A stretch of 43,994 nt of DNA, taken from positions 1 through 43,994 of the forward strand of contig CAMSQM010000024.1 of NCBI GenBank assembly GCA_947062675.1, read 5' to 3'. Both the position numbers and the translations under genes were made by a program. Below are positions 25,201 to 33,237 of this stretch, one piece after another (position 1 is the first letter of the stretch; each line of letters opens with the position of its first letter). The notes below the pieces were generated by a model. The model saw nothing but the letters and a program-made list of their open reading frames with translations. It was not told the origin of the DNA and searched no databases. This DNA is from an uncultured Roseburia sp. GTDB taxonomy: Bacteria > Bacillota > Clostridia > Lachnospirales > Lachnospiraceae.

Positions 25201-26928
25201 TCACTGGAGCAGACTCAGCAGCAGACCATGCTGCTGATTTGCCTGTGCCAGCACTGCCTCGCCTGCCTGCAGCAGAATATTCTGTAAATTCTGCTGCACG
25301 AGCATTTTCGCCATATCGCAATCCCTGATACGGCTTTCCGCAGACTGCGTATTCTCCTCCGCATTCACTGCCACGGCAGATGCGTGTTCCAGGCGGTTCT
25401 GCCACGCGCCCAGCGCGGAGCGCTCTCCTCCCAGAATTCTCAGTGCCTCGTCTGCCTGCATAATACCTTTGTTGGCATCGCGCCCGCTCATCGCAGAAAA
25501 ACCTTTCAGGCCCAGGGTTGCGCAGGTGATCACCGGAAGTGATATCAGAACAGAATCGTCTTTCCGGAAACCGGTCTGTATGTGCAGCATCCCGCGTTTC
25601 TCCTCCGGGACAGAATCATCCGGAATCCAGTACTTGTCACTATAAGTATATACGCCGGAATCAAAAAGGCCATAATTCGGAAAAAAATCCGGATTAATAA
25701 AAGATCCCCGCTCCTCTCCCGTGGATATAATCATCAGTCTGCCTGTTCTGTTTCCATTACTGTCCAGCTCGGCGGCAAAATCCGAGTAATGGCGGTCCGG
25801 TCTCGCGGAGGTGATATAACTTCCGGCACCGATGTCGTACTTATTCTGAGTCATCCCGTTCCAGCGTGCATCGCCGAGAACACTGACGATCTTATCAATC
25901 AGCGCGTTGCCGTCTGTAATTCCACTGATATCCACAGTATAGGTGTGATGTCTTGTGTCCGGTCCGGAATACGCATGACCATTTCCGGCTCCTCCCTGAT
26001 CCACAAACTGAATACTGTAACGCTTGTCGCACATTGTACAGGTTGTAAAAAAACCATTTCCGACAAGCTCATGGATATTCCCCGCGTTAACGCCGCTGAA
26101 ATCCACAAATGCCGATGCATATTTCTCCGAATCAATTTCATATTCGCTGGTAACCACGTACGTTTGTCCGTTCACCGTGATATTTTCACTCCTGGACTGC
26201 CCGTTTGTCTTATTGAGCGTATCCATCCCGCGCACTTCCTGCTGCATCCCCAGCCATCCGGGTTCCCGGACCGTCGTGCCGGCCTGATAGATCCTGCCGT
26301 CAGCCGCACGGATCTCTCCCGTATACGGATTGCCGTTCAAAGTGATAGATGTACATCTTAACCGCCAGTATTTTATGGATGTCTTTTCCGATAAATATCC
26401 AAGGGACGTCGTACCACTGCTCTGCGTAATCCACCCCGGCAGACCGCCCTCGACATGATACCCGGAGCCATAGTGACCTCCGGCGGACATTCCCCCCACA
26501 ATCTGGTTGCCCCCGGCCAGCACCCGTATTTTATTAAACTCAGTCTTTTCGTGTATATCATCTATTTCGACCAGCAGACTGTCAATTTCGCACTGAATCG
26601 CTGCACGGTCTTCCTGCATATTGGTTGCATTTGCCGCCTGAACAGCCAGCTCACGCATCCGCTGAATCATATCACTGATCTCACTCATCGCCCCGTCAGC
26701 CACCTGTATCAGGGATATCCCCTCCTGAATATCGCGCGCCGCCCTGTTTAATCCACGGATCTGATAACGCATCTTTTCTGAAATAGTCAGTCCGGCTGCA
26801 TCGTCCGCAGAACGGTTAATCTGATAACCGCCAGACAGCTTTTCAATCGTTTTTACATTTTTATTCCGATTCCCGCCCAGCTGCATTCCGGCAGCCCGGG
26901 CCGTCAGATTATTTTTCACAGAAAGCAT
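25201..26928 (-). CDS. Flagellin with long central domain
   Basis: A 575-residue flagellin-family protein. The N-terminal D0/D1 region has IEKLSGGYQINRSADDAAGL, ISEKMRYQIRGL and MRELAVQAANATN. The C-terminal D1/D0 region has GAWQNRLEHA, ESRIRDCDMAKM and the end QANQQHGLLLSLLQ. The central 330 or so residues are a variable surface domain with a CTMCDKRYSI cysteine pair. No HExxH peptidase motif is seen. GGGAGGAGG lies before the ATG. The gene is 71 bp after the GH13 gene on the same strand and no sigma-28 box is visible, unlike typical flagellin genes. No other flagellar structural gene is adjacent. Function as filament subunit is the family expectation. Confidence 0.93.
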   Translation of the reverse strand: MLSVKNNLTARAAGMQLGGNRNKNVKTIEKLSGGYQINRSADDAAGLTISEKMRYQIRGLNRAARDIQEGISLIQVADGAMSEISDMIQRMRELAVQAANATNMQEDRAAIQCEIDSLLVEIDDIHEKTEFNKIRVLAGGNQIVGGMSAGGHYGSGYHVEGGLPGWITQSSGTTSLGYLSEKTSIKYWRLRCTSITLNGNPYTGEIRAADGRIYQAGTTVREPGWLGMQQEVRGMDTLNKTNGQSRSENITVNGQTYVVTSEYEIDSEKYASAFVDFSGVNAGNIHELVGNGFFTTCTMCDKRYSIQFVDQGGAGNGHAYSGPDTRHHTYTVDISGITDGNALIDKIVSVLGDARWNGMTQNKYDIGAGSYITSARPDRHYSDFAAELDSNGNRTGRLMIISTGEERGSFINPDFFPNYGLFDSGVYTYSDKYWIPDDSVPEEKRGMLHIQTGFRKDDSVLISLPVITCATLGLKGFSAMSGRDANKGIMQADEALRILGGERSALGAWQNRLEHASAVAVNAEENTQSAESRIRDCDMAKMLVQQNLQNILLQAGEAVLAQANQQHGLLLSLLQ

Positions 26929-26999
26929 ATCTGCCCTCCTCCCTTAAAACAGAAGTAAATCCCCCATAAAACACAACAGATATGCAGGCCAGCCACTGC

Positions 27000-28664
27000 T
27001 CACATTTCCAGTATCAGAAGCTGATATCCATAAAGGCGAAGCACCCTGCCCTCCGCCGCCATGCCGTGATAATTATTCAGAAGCACTTTCCGGAAACCGG
27101 ACGGAAGCTCCACAGACTGTTCCCCTGTCTGATAATTCCCGATCACCAGAAGCGTCCTGTCCCCCCTGCGGTAATATGCCATCAGGTTGTGGCGGTCCTC
27201 CCAGACCGGTTCCAGCGCTCCGTATACGATCGTCTCCTTATATGCCGGATGCTTCCGGAGCGCGATCAGCTCACGGTAAAAGCTTCTCACGGAATCCGGA
27301 TCATTCATCTGGGCCGCCGCATTGATCGTCGTGTAATCCGGATTCACCCGCAGCCACGGCGTTCCTGTGGTAAACCCGGCGTTCCCGGCATCCGACCACT
27401 GCATCGGAGTCCGCGCGTTATCCCGGCTGTACTCTACCACCGCCCGGAACGCCTCGTCCGCAGACAGACCGGCGTCCAGTGCAATCCGGTATTCATCTTT
27501 TGTTGCGATATCATCTATCTCCTCCAGCGACGAAAACGGCATATTCTCCATGCCGAGTTCCTGCCCCTGGTAGATAAACGGGATACCGCGGAGCATAAAA
27601 TTGAGCGCCGCAAGCATTTTCTTACTCTCCGGACTTACCTCCCCGGCAGGAATGTAACGGCTCACGCCGCGCGGCTGATCGTGATTCTCAATAATATTCG
27701 AGAGAAAACCGGTCTCCCCCACCCTGCGCTGCGCCTCAAAGCAACAGCGTCTGTAATCATCCGGCGTAACCGGCTTCGCATCATAAACCCCTTTCTCACT
27801 GGCCCCGCAGACTGCCGCACTAAAATCAAACATACTGGAAAAATATCCGTCCTCCCCGATAAAGTCCGCTATTTCCTCGTCCTTCTCATGGAACACCTCA
27901 CCCACGGAAAACGCATCATATTTCCGGAAAGTGCGGTCCCGCATCTCTCCAAGAAACTCCCCGATTCCCTCCGCCTCCTCCAGCATGGCACCGATGCTGC
28001 ACAGGCCATCCTCCCTGTCCGGCTCGTAACTGCGGAACGGCAGAGCTTTTTTTATATTGATAATGGCATCTACCCGGAACCCTGCCAGCCCCTTTTCCAG
28101 CCACCAGTTCATGTTCTCATAGACCTCTTCGCGGAGACAGGGGTTCTCCCAGTTCAGGTCCGGCTGCTTTTTGTGAAAAACATGCAGGTACTGTCTGTCC
28201 GTTCCCGGCAGGTCGTCCCACACCGGCCCGCCAAAATAAGAGCGCCAGTTCGTGGGCAGCTCACCCTCCGTCTTCTTCCGGAGATAAAAGTACCCGCCGT
28301 ATTTCCCGTCCGGATCCTCACAGGCTTTCCGGAACCACTCGTGCTCATCGGAACAGTGGTTCACGACAAGATCCATCAGAAGATACATCCCGCGCGCCTT
28401 CACCTCCGCAATCAGCCGCTCCATATCTTCCATTGTGCCAAAGCGCGGATCAATCTTATAATAATCCGAGATATCATACCCCTCGTCCGCCAGCGGAGAC
28501 TGGTAGCACGGAGAGAGCCAGATAATATCTACTCCCAGATCCTTCAGATAGTCCAGTCTGCTGATAATGCCCGGGATATCACCGATGCCGTCTCCATTGG
28601 AATCACAGAAACTCTTGGGATATATCTGATATGCAACTTTGTCGTGCCACCACTTTCTCTTCAT
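27000..28664 (-). CDS. GH13 alpha-glucosidase (oligo-1,6-glucosidase type)
   Basis: A 554-residue cytoplasmic alpha-glucosidase of GH13 subfamily 31/29 type, which releases glucose from isomalto-oligosaccharides, maltose-type sugars or trehalose-6-phosphate. The four family regions are clear: DLVVNHCSDEHEWF (about 98-111), GFRVDAI with nucleophile Asp199, VGEVF with acid/base Glu256, and ENHDQPR with Asp329. An early Ca-binding loop DSNGDGIGD is present at 21-29. The sequence alone does not separate oligo-1,6-glucosidase from trehalose-6-phosphate hydrolase, but no PTS gene is adjacent. GGAGG lies six bases before the ATG. It has its own promoter with an approximately 120-nt leader. Confidence 0.93.
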   Translation of the reverse strand: MKRKWWHDKVAYQIYPKSFCDSNGDGIGDIPGIISRLDYLKDLGVDIIWLSPCYQSPLADEGYDISDYYKIDPRFGTMEDMERLIAEVKARGMYLLMDLVVNHCSDEHEWFRKACEDPDGKYGGYFYLRKKTEGELPTNWRSYFGGPVWDDLPGTDRQYLHVFHKKQPDLNWENPCLREEVYENMNWWLEKGLAGFRVDAIINIKKALPFRSYEPDREDGLCSIGAMLEEAEGIGEFLGEMRDRTFRKYDAFSVGEVFHEKDEEIADFIGEDGYFSSMFDFSAAVCGASEKGVYDAKPVTPDDYRRCCFEAQRRVGETGFLSNIIENHDQPRGVSRYIPAGEVSPESKKMLAALNFMLRGIPFIYQGQELGMENMPFSSLEEIDDIATKDEYRIALDAGLSADEAFRAVVEYSRDNARTPMQWSDAGNAGFTTGTPWLRVNPDYTTINAAAQMNDPDSVRSFYRELIALRKHPAYKETIVYGALEPVWEDRHNLMAYYRRGDRTLLVIGNYQTGEQSVELPSGFRKVLLNNYHGMAAEGRVLRLYGYQLLILEM

Positions 28665-28748
28665 ATGAATCCTCCATGCCGAAGCGTTTTTTACGCAGAC
28701 GCGCGGGACGAATGGCCAATCCGGCTCCGCGATTCAGATTTGCGGCTC

Positions 28749-28770
28749 CGGCACAAATTTGTACGTGCCG
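28749..28770. promoter_or_regulatory. Palindrome in the GH13 leader
   Basis: CGGCAC (28749-28754) and GTGCCG (28765-28770) flank a region that includes the perfect palindrome ACAAATTTGT (28753-28762). It lies just downstream of the promoter, a typical place for a LacI-type sugar operator. Confidence 0.4.
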
Positions 28771-28787
28771 TCTGTGTATTACCTTCT

Positions 28788-28816
28788 ATTATATAATACA
28801 TGGAGGGAAAAAGCAA
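28788..28816 (-). promoter_or_regulatory. Promoter of the GH13 gene
   Basis: TTGCTT and TATAAT with a 17-bp spacer on the minus strand, about 125 bp before the start codon. Confidence 0.7.
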
Positions 28817-28844
28817 TCTGTTTTAGAACAGATGTTTTGCGTTT

Positions 28845-30176
28845 CTACAAATACTGATATTTTTTTCTCTTCAGCGCAAAGAATGTAACCGTCACCCCCA
28901 GGGCCAGCAGTTCTGCCGCCACAGCCGCCAGCCAGATTCCGTCGCTTCCCAGAACAATGGGCAGAATAAGCACCATCGCCACCTGAAAAACCAGCGTTCT
29001 CAGGAACGAAATCACAGCCGAAACCAGGCCGTCGCTAAGCGCCGTAAAAAACGCAGAGCCATATATGTTCATGCCGGCGAACAGAAACGACACGGCATAC
29101 AAACGGAATCCCCGACTGGTCAGCGCGAAAAGTCCCCCGTCATATCCGACAAAGATCCTGGTCAGCGGCGCAGACAGGAACTCTGCCAGAATCACCATCA
29201 CGCAGCCGGCCACACCGACGATCACAAGACTCCTGCAAAACAGCCCCCTCAACTCCTCCCTGTGTTCCGCCCCGAAGTGAAAGCCGGTAACGGGAGCCAC
29301 ACCGATGGAATAGCCGATGAAAACAGCAATGAACACAAAGTTCACATACATAATCACTCCGTAAGCCGCAACACCGTCCTCCCCCGCAATCCGCATCAGC
29401 TGAAAGTTATACAGAATATTGACAATCGACAGGGAAATGTTCGTCATCAGCTCCGAGGAACCGTTCATACAGGCGCCCGCAAGCATTTTCCCATCAAACC
29501 CTGTCTTCGTCAGCCGGATCAGACTGTCATTTTTCCGCGCAAAGTAAAAGAACGGGCCGATTCCGCCGAGCACCTGACTGGCAGCCGTCGCAGCCGCAGC
29601 GCCTGCAAGCCCCCACCGGAACACCACTATCAGCAGATAGTCCAGAACCATATTGGCAATTCCCGCCGCAATCGTCACAAAAAGTCCGATCTGCGGCTTC
29701 TCCGCCACCACAAAAAAGCTCTGAAACACATTCTGCAGCATAAACGCCGTTACTGCCAGAAGTACAATTCTCCCGTATAAAACGCAGTACTCAGCCATCC
29801 TGCCTTCCGCTCCAAGACCGGCGGCAATCTTTTGCATACAGAGCTGCCCGATCACAGTAATTGCAATCCCGCCTGCGATCGTCACATACACCAGCATGGA
29901 AAAATACCGGTTCGCCCTCGCACGGTCCCCCTCTCCCAGCGTCCTGGCCACAATCGCACTGCCTCCGGTTCCGATCATAAACCCGATAGCTCCGGCCATC
30001 ATCAGAACCGGATAAATTAAGTTGAGCGCCGCAAACGGCGTCTTCCCGACGAAATTTGATACAAACAGACCATCCACCACGCTGTAAATCGACGTGAAAA
30101 TCATCATTACAATTGATGGCAGAACAAATTTCAGCAGTTTCCCGTAAGTAAAATGATCTGATAACTGTATTCTCAT
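28845..30176 (-). CDS. MATE family efflux transporter
   Basis: A 443-residue polytopic protein with about 12 transmembrane helices in two related halves. It is typical of the DinF/NorM-like MATE exporters that remove cationic drugs with Na+ or H+. Family-type segments include FTSIYSVVDGLFVSNFVGKT (residues about 27-46) and IGTGGSAIVARTLGEGD. The ATG at 30176 has GGAGG five bases ahead; an upstream ATG at 30209 would extend it by 11 residues but lacks a site. It follows the MarR-type gene by 61 bp on the same strand and is very likely repressed by it. Confidence 0.94.
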   Translation of the reverse strand: MRIQLSDHFTYGKLLKFVLPSIVMMIFTSIYSVVDGLFVSNFVGKTPFAALNLIYPVLMMAGAIGFMIGTGGSAIVARTLGEGDRARANRYFSMLVYVTIAGGIAITVIGQLCMQKIAAGLGAEGRMAEYCVLYGRIVLLAVTAFMLQNVFQSFFVVAEKPQIGLFVTIAAGIANMVLDYLLIVVFRWGLAGAAAATAASQVLGGIGPFFYFARKNDSLIRLTKTGFDGKMLAGACMNGSSELMTNISLSIVNILYNFQLMRIAGEDGVAAYGVIMYVNFVFIAVFIGYSIGVAPVTGFHFGAEHREELRGLFCRSLVIVGVAGCVMVILAEFLSAPLTRIFVGYDGGLFALTSRGFRLYAVSFLFAGMNIYGSAFFTALSDGLVSAVISFLRTLVFQVAMVLILPIVLGSDGIWLAAVAAELLALGVTVTFFALKRKKYQYL

Positions 30177-30237
30177 CCCAACCTCCATAGACACATAATC
30201 TTCACACACCCGCAGCTTTCTGCAGACCGCAGATTAA

Positions 30238-30684
30238 TTACGGTATTTTCCTTACTTCTTCTTCAAGGAGTTTTACATGTATCCCGAACAGACGCTCCAG
30301 TCCGTCACGCTCCTCCTCTTTCATATTCCGGAAAGAATTTTTTTCCGCCTTCACCAGCGGCAGAATCATCTTTTCCGCAAAAGACTCCCCTTCCCGTGTC
30401 AGCCGTATCTGCTTGTTTTTCCGATTCCCAGGCTCCGGTACAAGCACAATATAGCCCTGTTTTTCCAGATTTTTCAGCGTCGAATTGATGGTCTGGCGGC
30501 TGTAATACCAGTTCGCGCACAATTCCGCCTGCGTATACGCTTCCCTGCGCTCACAGATAAAATAAAACACCCAGAACGCGCTGTCAGACAGCCCCCGCGC
30601 CTTCGCATAATTGTGATAAATATCATCCAGCTCCTTATAAATCCGGTTAAACCTCATAAGCCGGACTTCCATCTGATCTTCCAT
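30238..30684 (-). CDS. MarR family transcriptional regulator
   Basis: A 148-residue winged-helix repressor: helical N-terminus, HTH at about residues 50-85 (QAELCANWYYSRQTINSTLKN), wing at ENKRKNK-like NRKNKQIRLT, and a helical C-terminus. MarR proteins bind palindromes as dimers and are released by small ligands. The start at 30684 is fixed by GGAGG seven bases upstream; the open frame to 30756 runs through the operator and promoter and cannot be coding. It is the first gene of a MarR-MATE operon. Confidence 0.94.
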   Translation of the reverse strand: MEDQMEVRLMRFNRIYKELDDIYHNYAKARGLSDSAFWVFYFICERREAYTQAELCANWYYSRQTINSTLKNLEKQGYIVLVPEPGNRKNKQIRLTREGESFAEKMILPLVKAEKNSFRNMKEEERDGLERLFGIHVKLLEEEVRKIP

Positions 30685-30704
30685 AAACCCACCTCCGCTA
30701 TAAT

Positions 30705-30741
30705 CTGATTTCGGACAAAATTGATTATAGTCCGAAATCAG
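30705..30741. promoter_or_regulatory. Predicted MarR operator
   Basis: A perfect 12-bp inverted repeat, CTGATTTCGGAC (30705-30716) and GTCCGAAATCAG (30730-30741), with a 13-bp centre. One arm fills the spacer between -35 and -10, and the centre includes the -10 box, so binding should block RNA polymerase. Confidence 0.85.
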
Positions 30742-30752
30742 ATTATTGTCAA
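30724..30752 (-). promoter_or_regulatory. Consensus sigma-A promoter of the MarR-MATE operon
   Basis: Perfect TTGACA and TATAAT with a 17-bp spacer on the minus strand, about 40 bp before the MarR start. Confidence 0.93.
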
Positions 30753-30945
30753 GCACCTTTTTTACTCTGCATTCTTAACCGCAGGCCATCCCGTGTATAT
30801 GTTTTTCCCGATTCCACTTGTATTATTTTAATTCCCTGATGTCAATATCACCGCAAAACTGGTCAACTACTGGTCTGGTATCCAACGCTGTCTTTCCGTA
30901 AAATAATACCTGTAAACAACAACACAGACAGAGGAGGTATCCGCT

Positions 30946-31119
30946 ATGAAAACATTTACGTCACAGGATTATATCTATTCCGCAGCGACAAAAAAATCAT
31001 CTTTTACAGACAAACTGGTCAACGCATACCGCGAGAACCGCGTCAGCATCATCTGCGGACTGCTTGCAATGAACGGTACATCCAACGTGTATCCGGTCTA
31101 TAAGGCGCTCAGCGAGTAA
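30946..31119 (+). CDS. Small protein of 57 residues, unknown
   Basis: The frame starts MKTFTSQDYIYSAATKKS and ends in VYPVYKALSE. It has an excellent GAGGAGG seven bases before the ATG and a clean terminator 43 bp after the stop, which together make it a convincing short gene. The N-terminal half is polar and basic; the middle contains a short hydrophobic patch (VSIICGLLAM) too short for a clear membrane helix. I recognise no family. The upstream region contains the direct repeat ACTGGTC at 30858-30864 and 30869-30875, spaced by 11 bp. It sits just before the PerR-type operon but has its own terminator. Confidence 0.7.
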   Translation: MKTFTSQDYIYSAATKKSSFTDKLVNAYRENRVSIICGLLAMNGTSNVYPVYKALSE

Positions 31120-31161
31120 AGCAGGTGCCAGGGATGGATGAAATCAGCTGCATAAGAAAAC

Positions 31162-31210
31162 GAGCCGGCTAAGGTCACATTCGTGATACCTGGCCGGCTC
31201 TTATTTTTAT
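31162..31210 (+). terminator. Terminator of the 57-residue gene
   Basis: GAGCCGGC (31162-31169) pairs with GCCGGCTC (31193-31200), with further pairing in the interior, followed by TTATTTTTAT. Confidence 0.88.
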
Positions 31211-31221
31211 TCCCTTTTCTA

Positions 31222-31249
31222 TTGACAAATTGTGGAAAGCGCTCTAAAT
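31222..31249 (+). promoter_or_regulatory. Promoter of the Fur-CZB operon
   Basis: A perfect TTGACA at 31222-31227 with CTAAAT 16 bp downstream. A TATAAT at 31250-31255 is also present but 22 bp away. The operator follows directly. Confidence 0.6.
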
Positions 31250-31253
31250 TATA

Positions 31254-31270
31254 ATTAGAATAATTCTAAT
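31254..31270. promoter_or_regulatory. Fur/PerR-type box
   Basis: ATTAGAAT, one base, ATTCTAAT: a perfect 8-1-8 palindrome within an AT-rich stretch, close to the classic 7-1-7 Fur/PerR box. It lies between the promoter and the start of the Fur-family gene, suggesting autoregulation. Confidence 0.8.
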
Positions 31271-31302
31271 TCTATTTTGCAGCTCCCGAAAGGAGACCGG
31301 AC

Positions 31303-31704
31303 ATGACCAAAAATGCCAGAGCTATTTTAGAAATTATCCGCCATTCCAGCGCTCATCTGACAGCAGAGCAGATTTACCTGCTCTTAAAAGAGCAGAATCG
31401 GGCAATGGCGCAGGCGACCGTTTATAACAATCTGTCTTATCTGTACAGCCAGGGACTGATCCGTAAGCTATCCGTCGAGGGATATCCGGACCGCTACGAC
31501 AATATTGTCCGGCATGACCATCTGGTCTGCAGGAAATGCGGGCGTTTATCGGACATTCTGCTGGAAGATCTGACAGAAAAGCTACAGCATCAGATCGGAG
31601 TGCCAATGCTCTCCTATGATCTGAAGATCAGTTACATATGCGATGAATGTTTAAAGAACGGGGCTGTACCAGCAGAAAGGAAAGAGCATCATGAGAATAC
31701 GTAA
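31303..31704 (+). CDS. Fur family regulator, PerR-like
   Basis: A 133-residue metal-dependent repressor. The N-terminal winged helix has the family recognition segment [18 protein letters not shown] (about 41-58). The dimerisation domain has DRYDN and [14 protein letters not shown], with the two His and the Asp at the positions of the PerR regulatory Fe/Mn site. The structural Zn site is made by CRKC and CDEC. PerR versus Zur or Fur cannot be settled by eye. AAAGGAG lies seven bases before the ATG. Its last 14 bases overlap the chemoreceptor gene, so the two are translationally coupled. Confidence 0.92.
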   Translation: MTKNARAILEIIRHSSAHLTAEQIYLLLKEQNRAMAQATVYNNLSYLYSQGLIRKLSVEGYPDRYDNIVRHDHLVCRKCGRLSDILLEDLTEKLQHQIGVPMLSYDLKISYICDECLKNGAVPAERKEHHENT

Positions 31705-33124
31705 GAGAACTTCCAACGCTGTCATAGACTCTATCTCCATGCTTGTTGACATGAAATATGAGCCTGCCAACGAGACGCTGAATCAAATACATCAGCGTCT
31801 GATGAACGGCCGGAAAAAATTCGAGCAGATGATCACCAGAACCATGGACGCCGTCATCCGCATGAGTTCCATGGATCTGACTCTTCAGGCAAATGCAGAG
31901 AGGGCTGACCAGATCAGTACTTCCGTATCCGCCGCCGTGAAATCGATCAGGGAATCCTCCGCGTCAACGGCGGGGATCGCCACAGAAGTATCAAAGGCGC
32001 ACGAAAATCTGACCGCGACAATTATTGAGGTATCCGACGAATCCGGAAAAATATCAGAGGGAATCCGCAACTGTGAAAATGAGCTTACCTCCATCACAGA
32101 ACTGTCCTCCGCCGCGCTCTCCACAGCGGAGGAAATGAAGACGGATATCTGCGGACTGCTGGACATCATACGGGAGATGAACGATGCAATTACGGCAATC
32201 AGCTCTATTTCTGACCAGACCAATCTTCTGGCACTGAACGCGTCCATAGAAGCGGCCCACGCCGGAGAATCCGGCCGGGGATTTGCCGTCGTTGCAGAGG
32301 AAATCCGCGAGCTTGCGGACAAAACCAAATCGCTCACCGGACGTATGGGTGCTTTTGTGAGCAGCATTCAGGATGCTTCCCAAAAAAGCACGGACAGCGT
32401 AAACACGACCATATCCGAGCTGGAACATATGAATCAGAATATCCGGAATGTATGGGAAATTACAGGCGCCAGCCGCACCGAGACAGACCGCATTACAGAT
32501 TCTGTCTCCTCCCTTGCCGCGGCCAGCGAAGAAATCAGCAGCTCTATGAATGAATTAGACCACCAGCTGCAGCATGTCAGCGGTCAGTGTCAGGCTCTAA
32601 GTAGCAGCGTTGATTCCCTGGAAGCTTCCCGCCATTCCATGGAGGCGCTCGTGGAGCCGGCAGAAATCATCGAAAAACAGCTGGACGAATCCGTTAAAAT
32701 TATGGGAAGCATGGCAGCGGACACCTTCTACATGCCGGACAACCAGATACTCCTCAACTGCCTGAAAAATGCGATTACCGCTCATCAGAACTGGCTCAAT
32801 ACCTTAAAAGTTATGGCGGAGACCGGGAAAGCCGGCGTGCTCCAGACCAACCCCGCCAAATGTGGTTTCGGTCACTTTTATTACACCTTTCATCCAGTCA
32901 ACCAGAAGGTCACCGAAATCTGGAAACGCCTTGGCAGCAAACACAAAACGCTGCACTCCTTCGGGACAGAAATGATTTCCGCCATCCGCGCCGGACGCAC
33001 CGGAGAGCTCAGACAGATATACGAAAAAGCCTGTGCCTGCTCTGCGAACCTGCTTTCCGATTTCCGGGAACTCATTCAGGTCATCGAATCGCTGACGGAA
33101 AATAATATCCGTATTTTTGAATAA
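31691..33124 (+). CDS. Soluble methyl-accepting chemotaxis protein with CZB domain
   Basis: A 477-residue cytosolic chemoreceptor-like protein without transmembrane helices or HAMP domain. Residues 60-330 are a long signalling coiled coil whose hairpin tip reads [20 protein letters not shown] and [15 protein letters not shown], the CheA/CheW-binding region. The C-terminal 110 residues match the chemoreceptor zinc-binding (CZB) domain: His in AHQNWL, Cys in [12 protein letters not shown], and His in [13 protein letters not shown] domains bind Zn and sense zinc or hypochlorous acid through the Cys. The start lies inside the end of the Fur/PerR gene. No che genes are in the window. Confidence 0.92.
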   Translation: MRIRKRTSNAVIDSISMLVDMKYEPANETLNQIHQRLMNGRKKFEQMITRTMDAVIRMSSMDLTLQANAERADQISTSVSAAVKSIRESSASTAGIATEVSKAHENLTATIIEVSDESGKISEGIRNCENELTSITELSSAALSTAEEMKTDICGLLDIIREMNDAITAISSISDQTNLLALNASIEAAHAGESGRGFAVVAEEIRELADKTKSLTGRMGAFVSSIQDASQKSTDSVNTTISELEHMNQNIRNVWEITGASRTETDRITDSVSSLAAASEEISSSMNELDHQLQHVSGQCQALSSSVDSLEASRHSMEALVEPAEIIEKQLDESVKIMGSMAADTFYMPDNQILLNCLKNAITAHQNWLNTLKVMAETGKAGVLQTNPAKCGFGHFYYTFHPVNQKVTEIWKRLGSKHKTLHSFGTEMISAIRAGRTGELRQIYEKACACSANLLSDFRELIQVIESLTENNIRIFE

Positions 33125-33150
33125 GCAATCCATATATCCCCGGAAATCTT

Positions 33151-33209
33151 CAGACCCCGTCGCCCGTCTGCGGAAAGCTGCAACAGACGGGGGGCTGTCC
33201 CGGGGTCTG
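33151..33209. terminator. Large nested hairpin between convergent operons
   Basis: CAGACCCCG (33151-33159) pairs with CGGGGTCTG (33201-33209), and inside it CCCGTCTG (33163-33170) pairs with CAGACGGG (33184-33191). No T-run follows, so it is either a bidirectional terminator or a structured element. Confidence 0.6.
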
Positions 33210-33237
33210 TCTGATATATTCAGAATCCGGTATTGGC

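Noticed and set aside
26929-26999. Sigma-28 or sigma-54 promoter for the flagellin gene
   Set aside because: No TAAA-N15-GCCGATAA-like pair is present, and a GG/GC pair found has the wrong spacing for sigma-54.
26982-28796. A 604-codon open frame on the plus strand opposite the GH13 gene
   Set aside because: It is the mirror of a GC-rich coding strand, has no ribosome site, no recognisable domain, and the opposite strand encodes a clear GH13 enzyme with all catalytic motifs.
30685-30756. N-terminal extension of the MarR-type protein
   Set aside because: The extra 24 codons cover the operator and the -10 region; GGAGG upstream of 30684 marks the real start.
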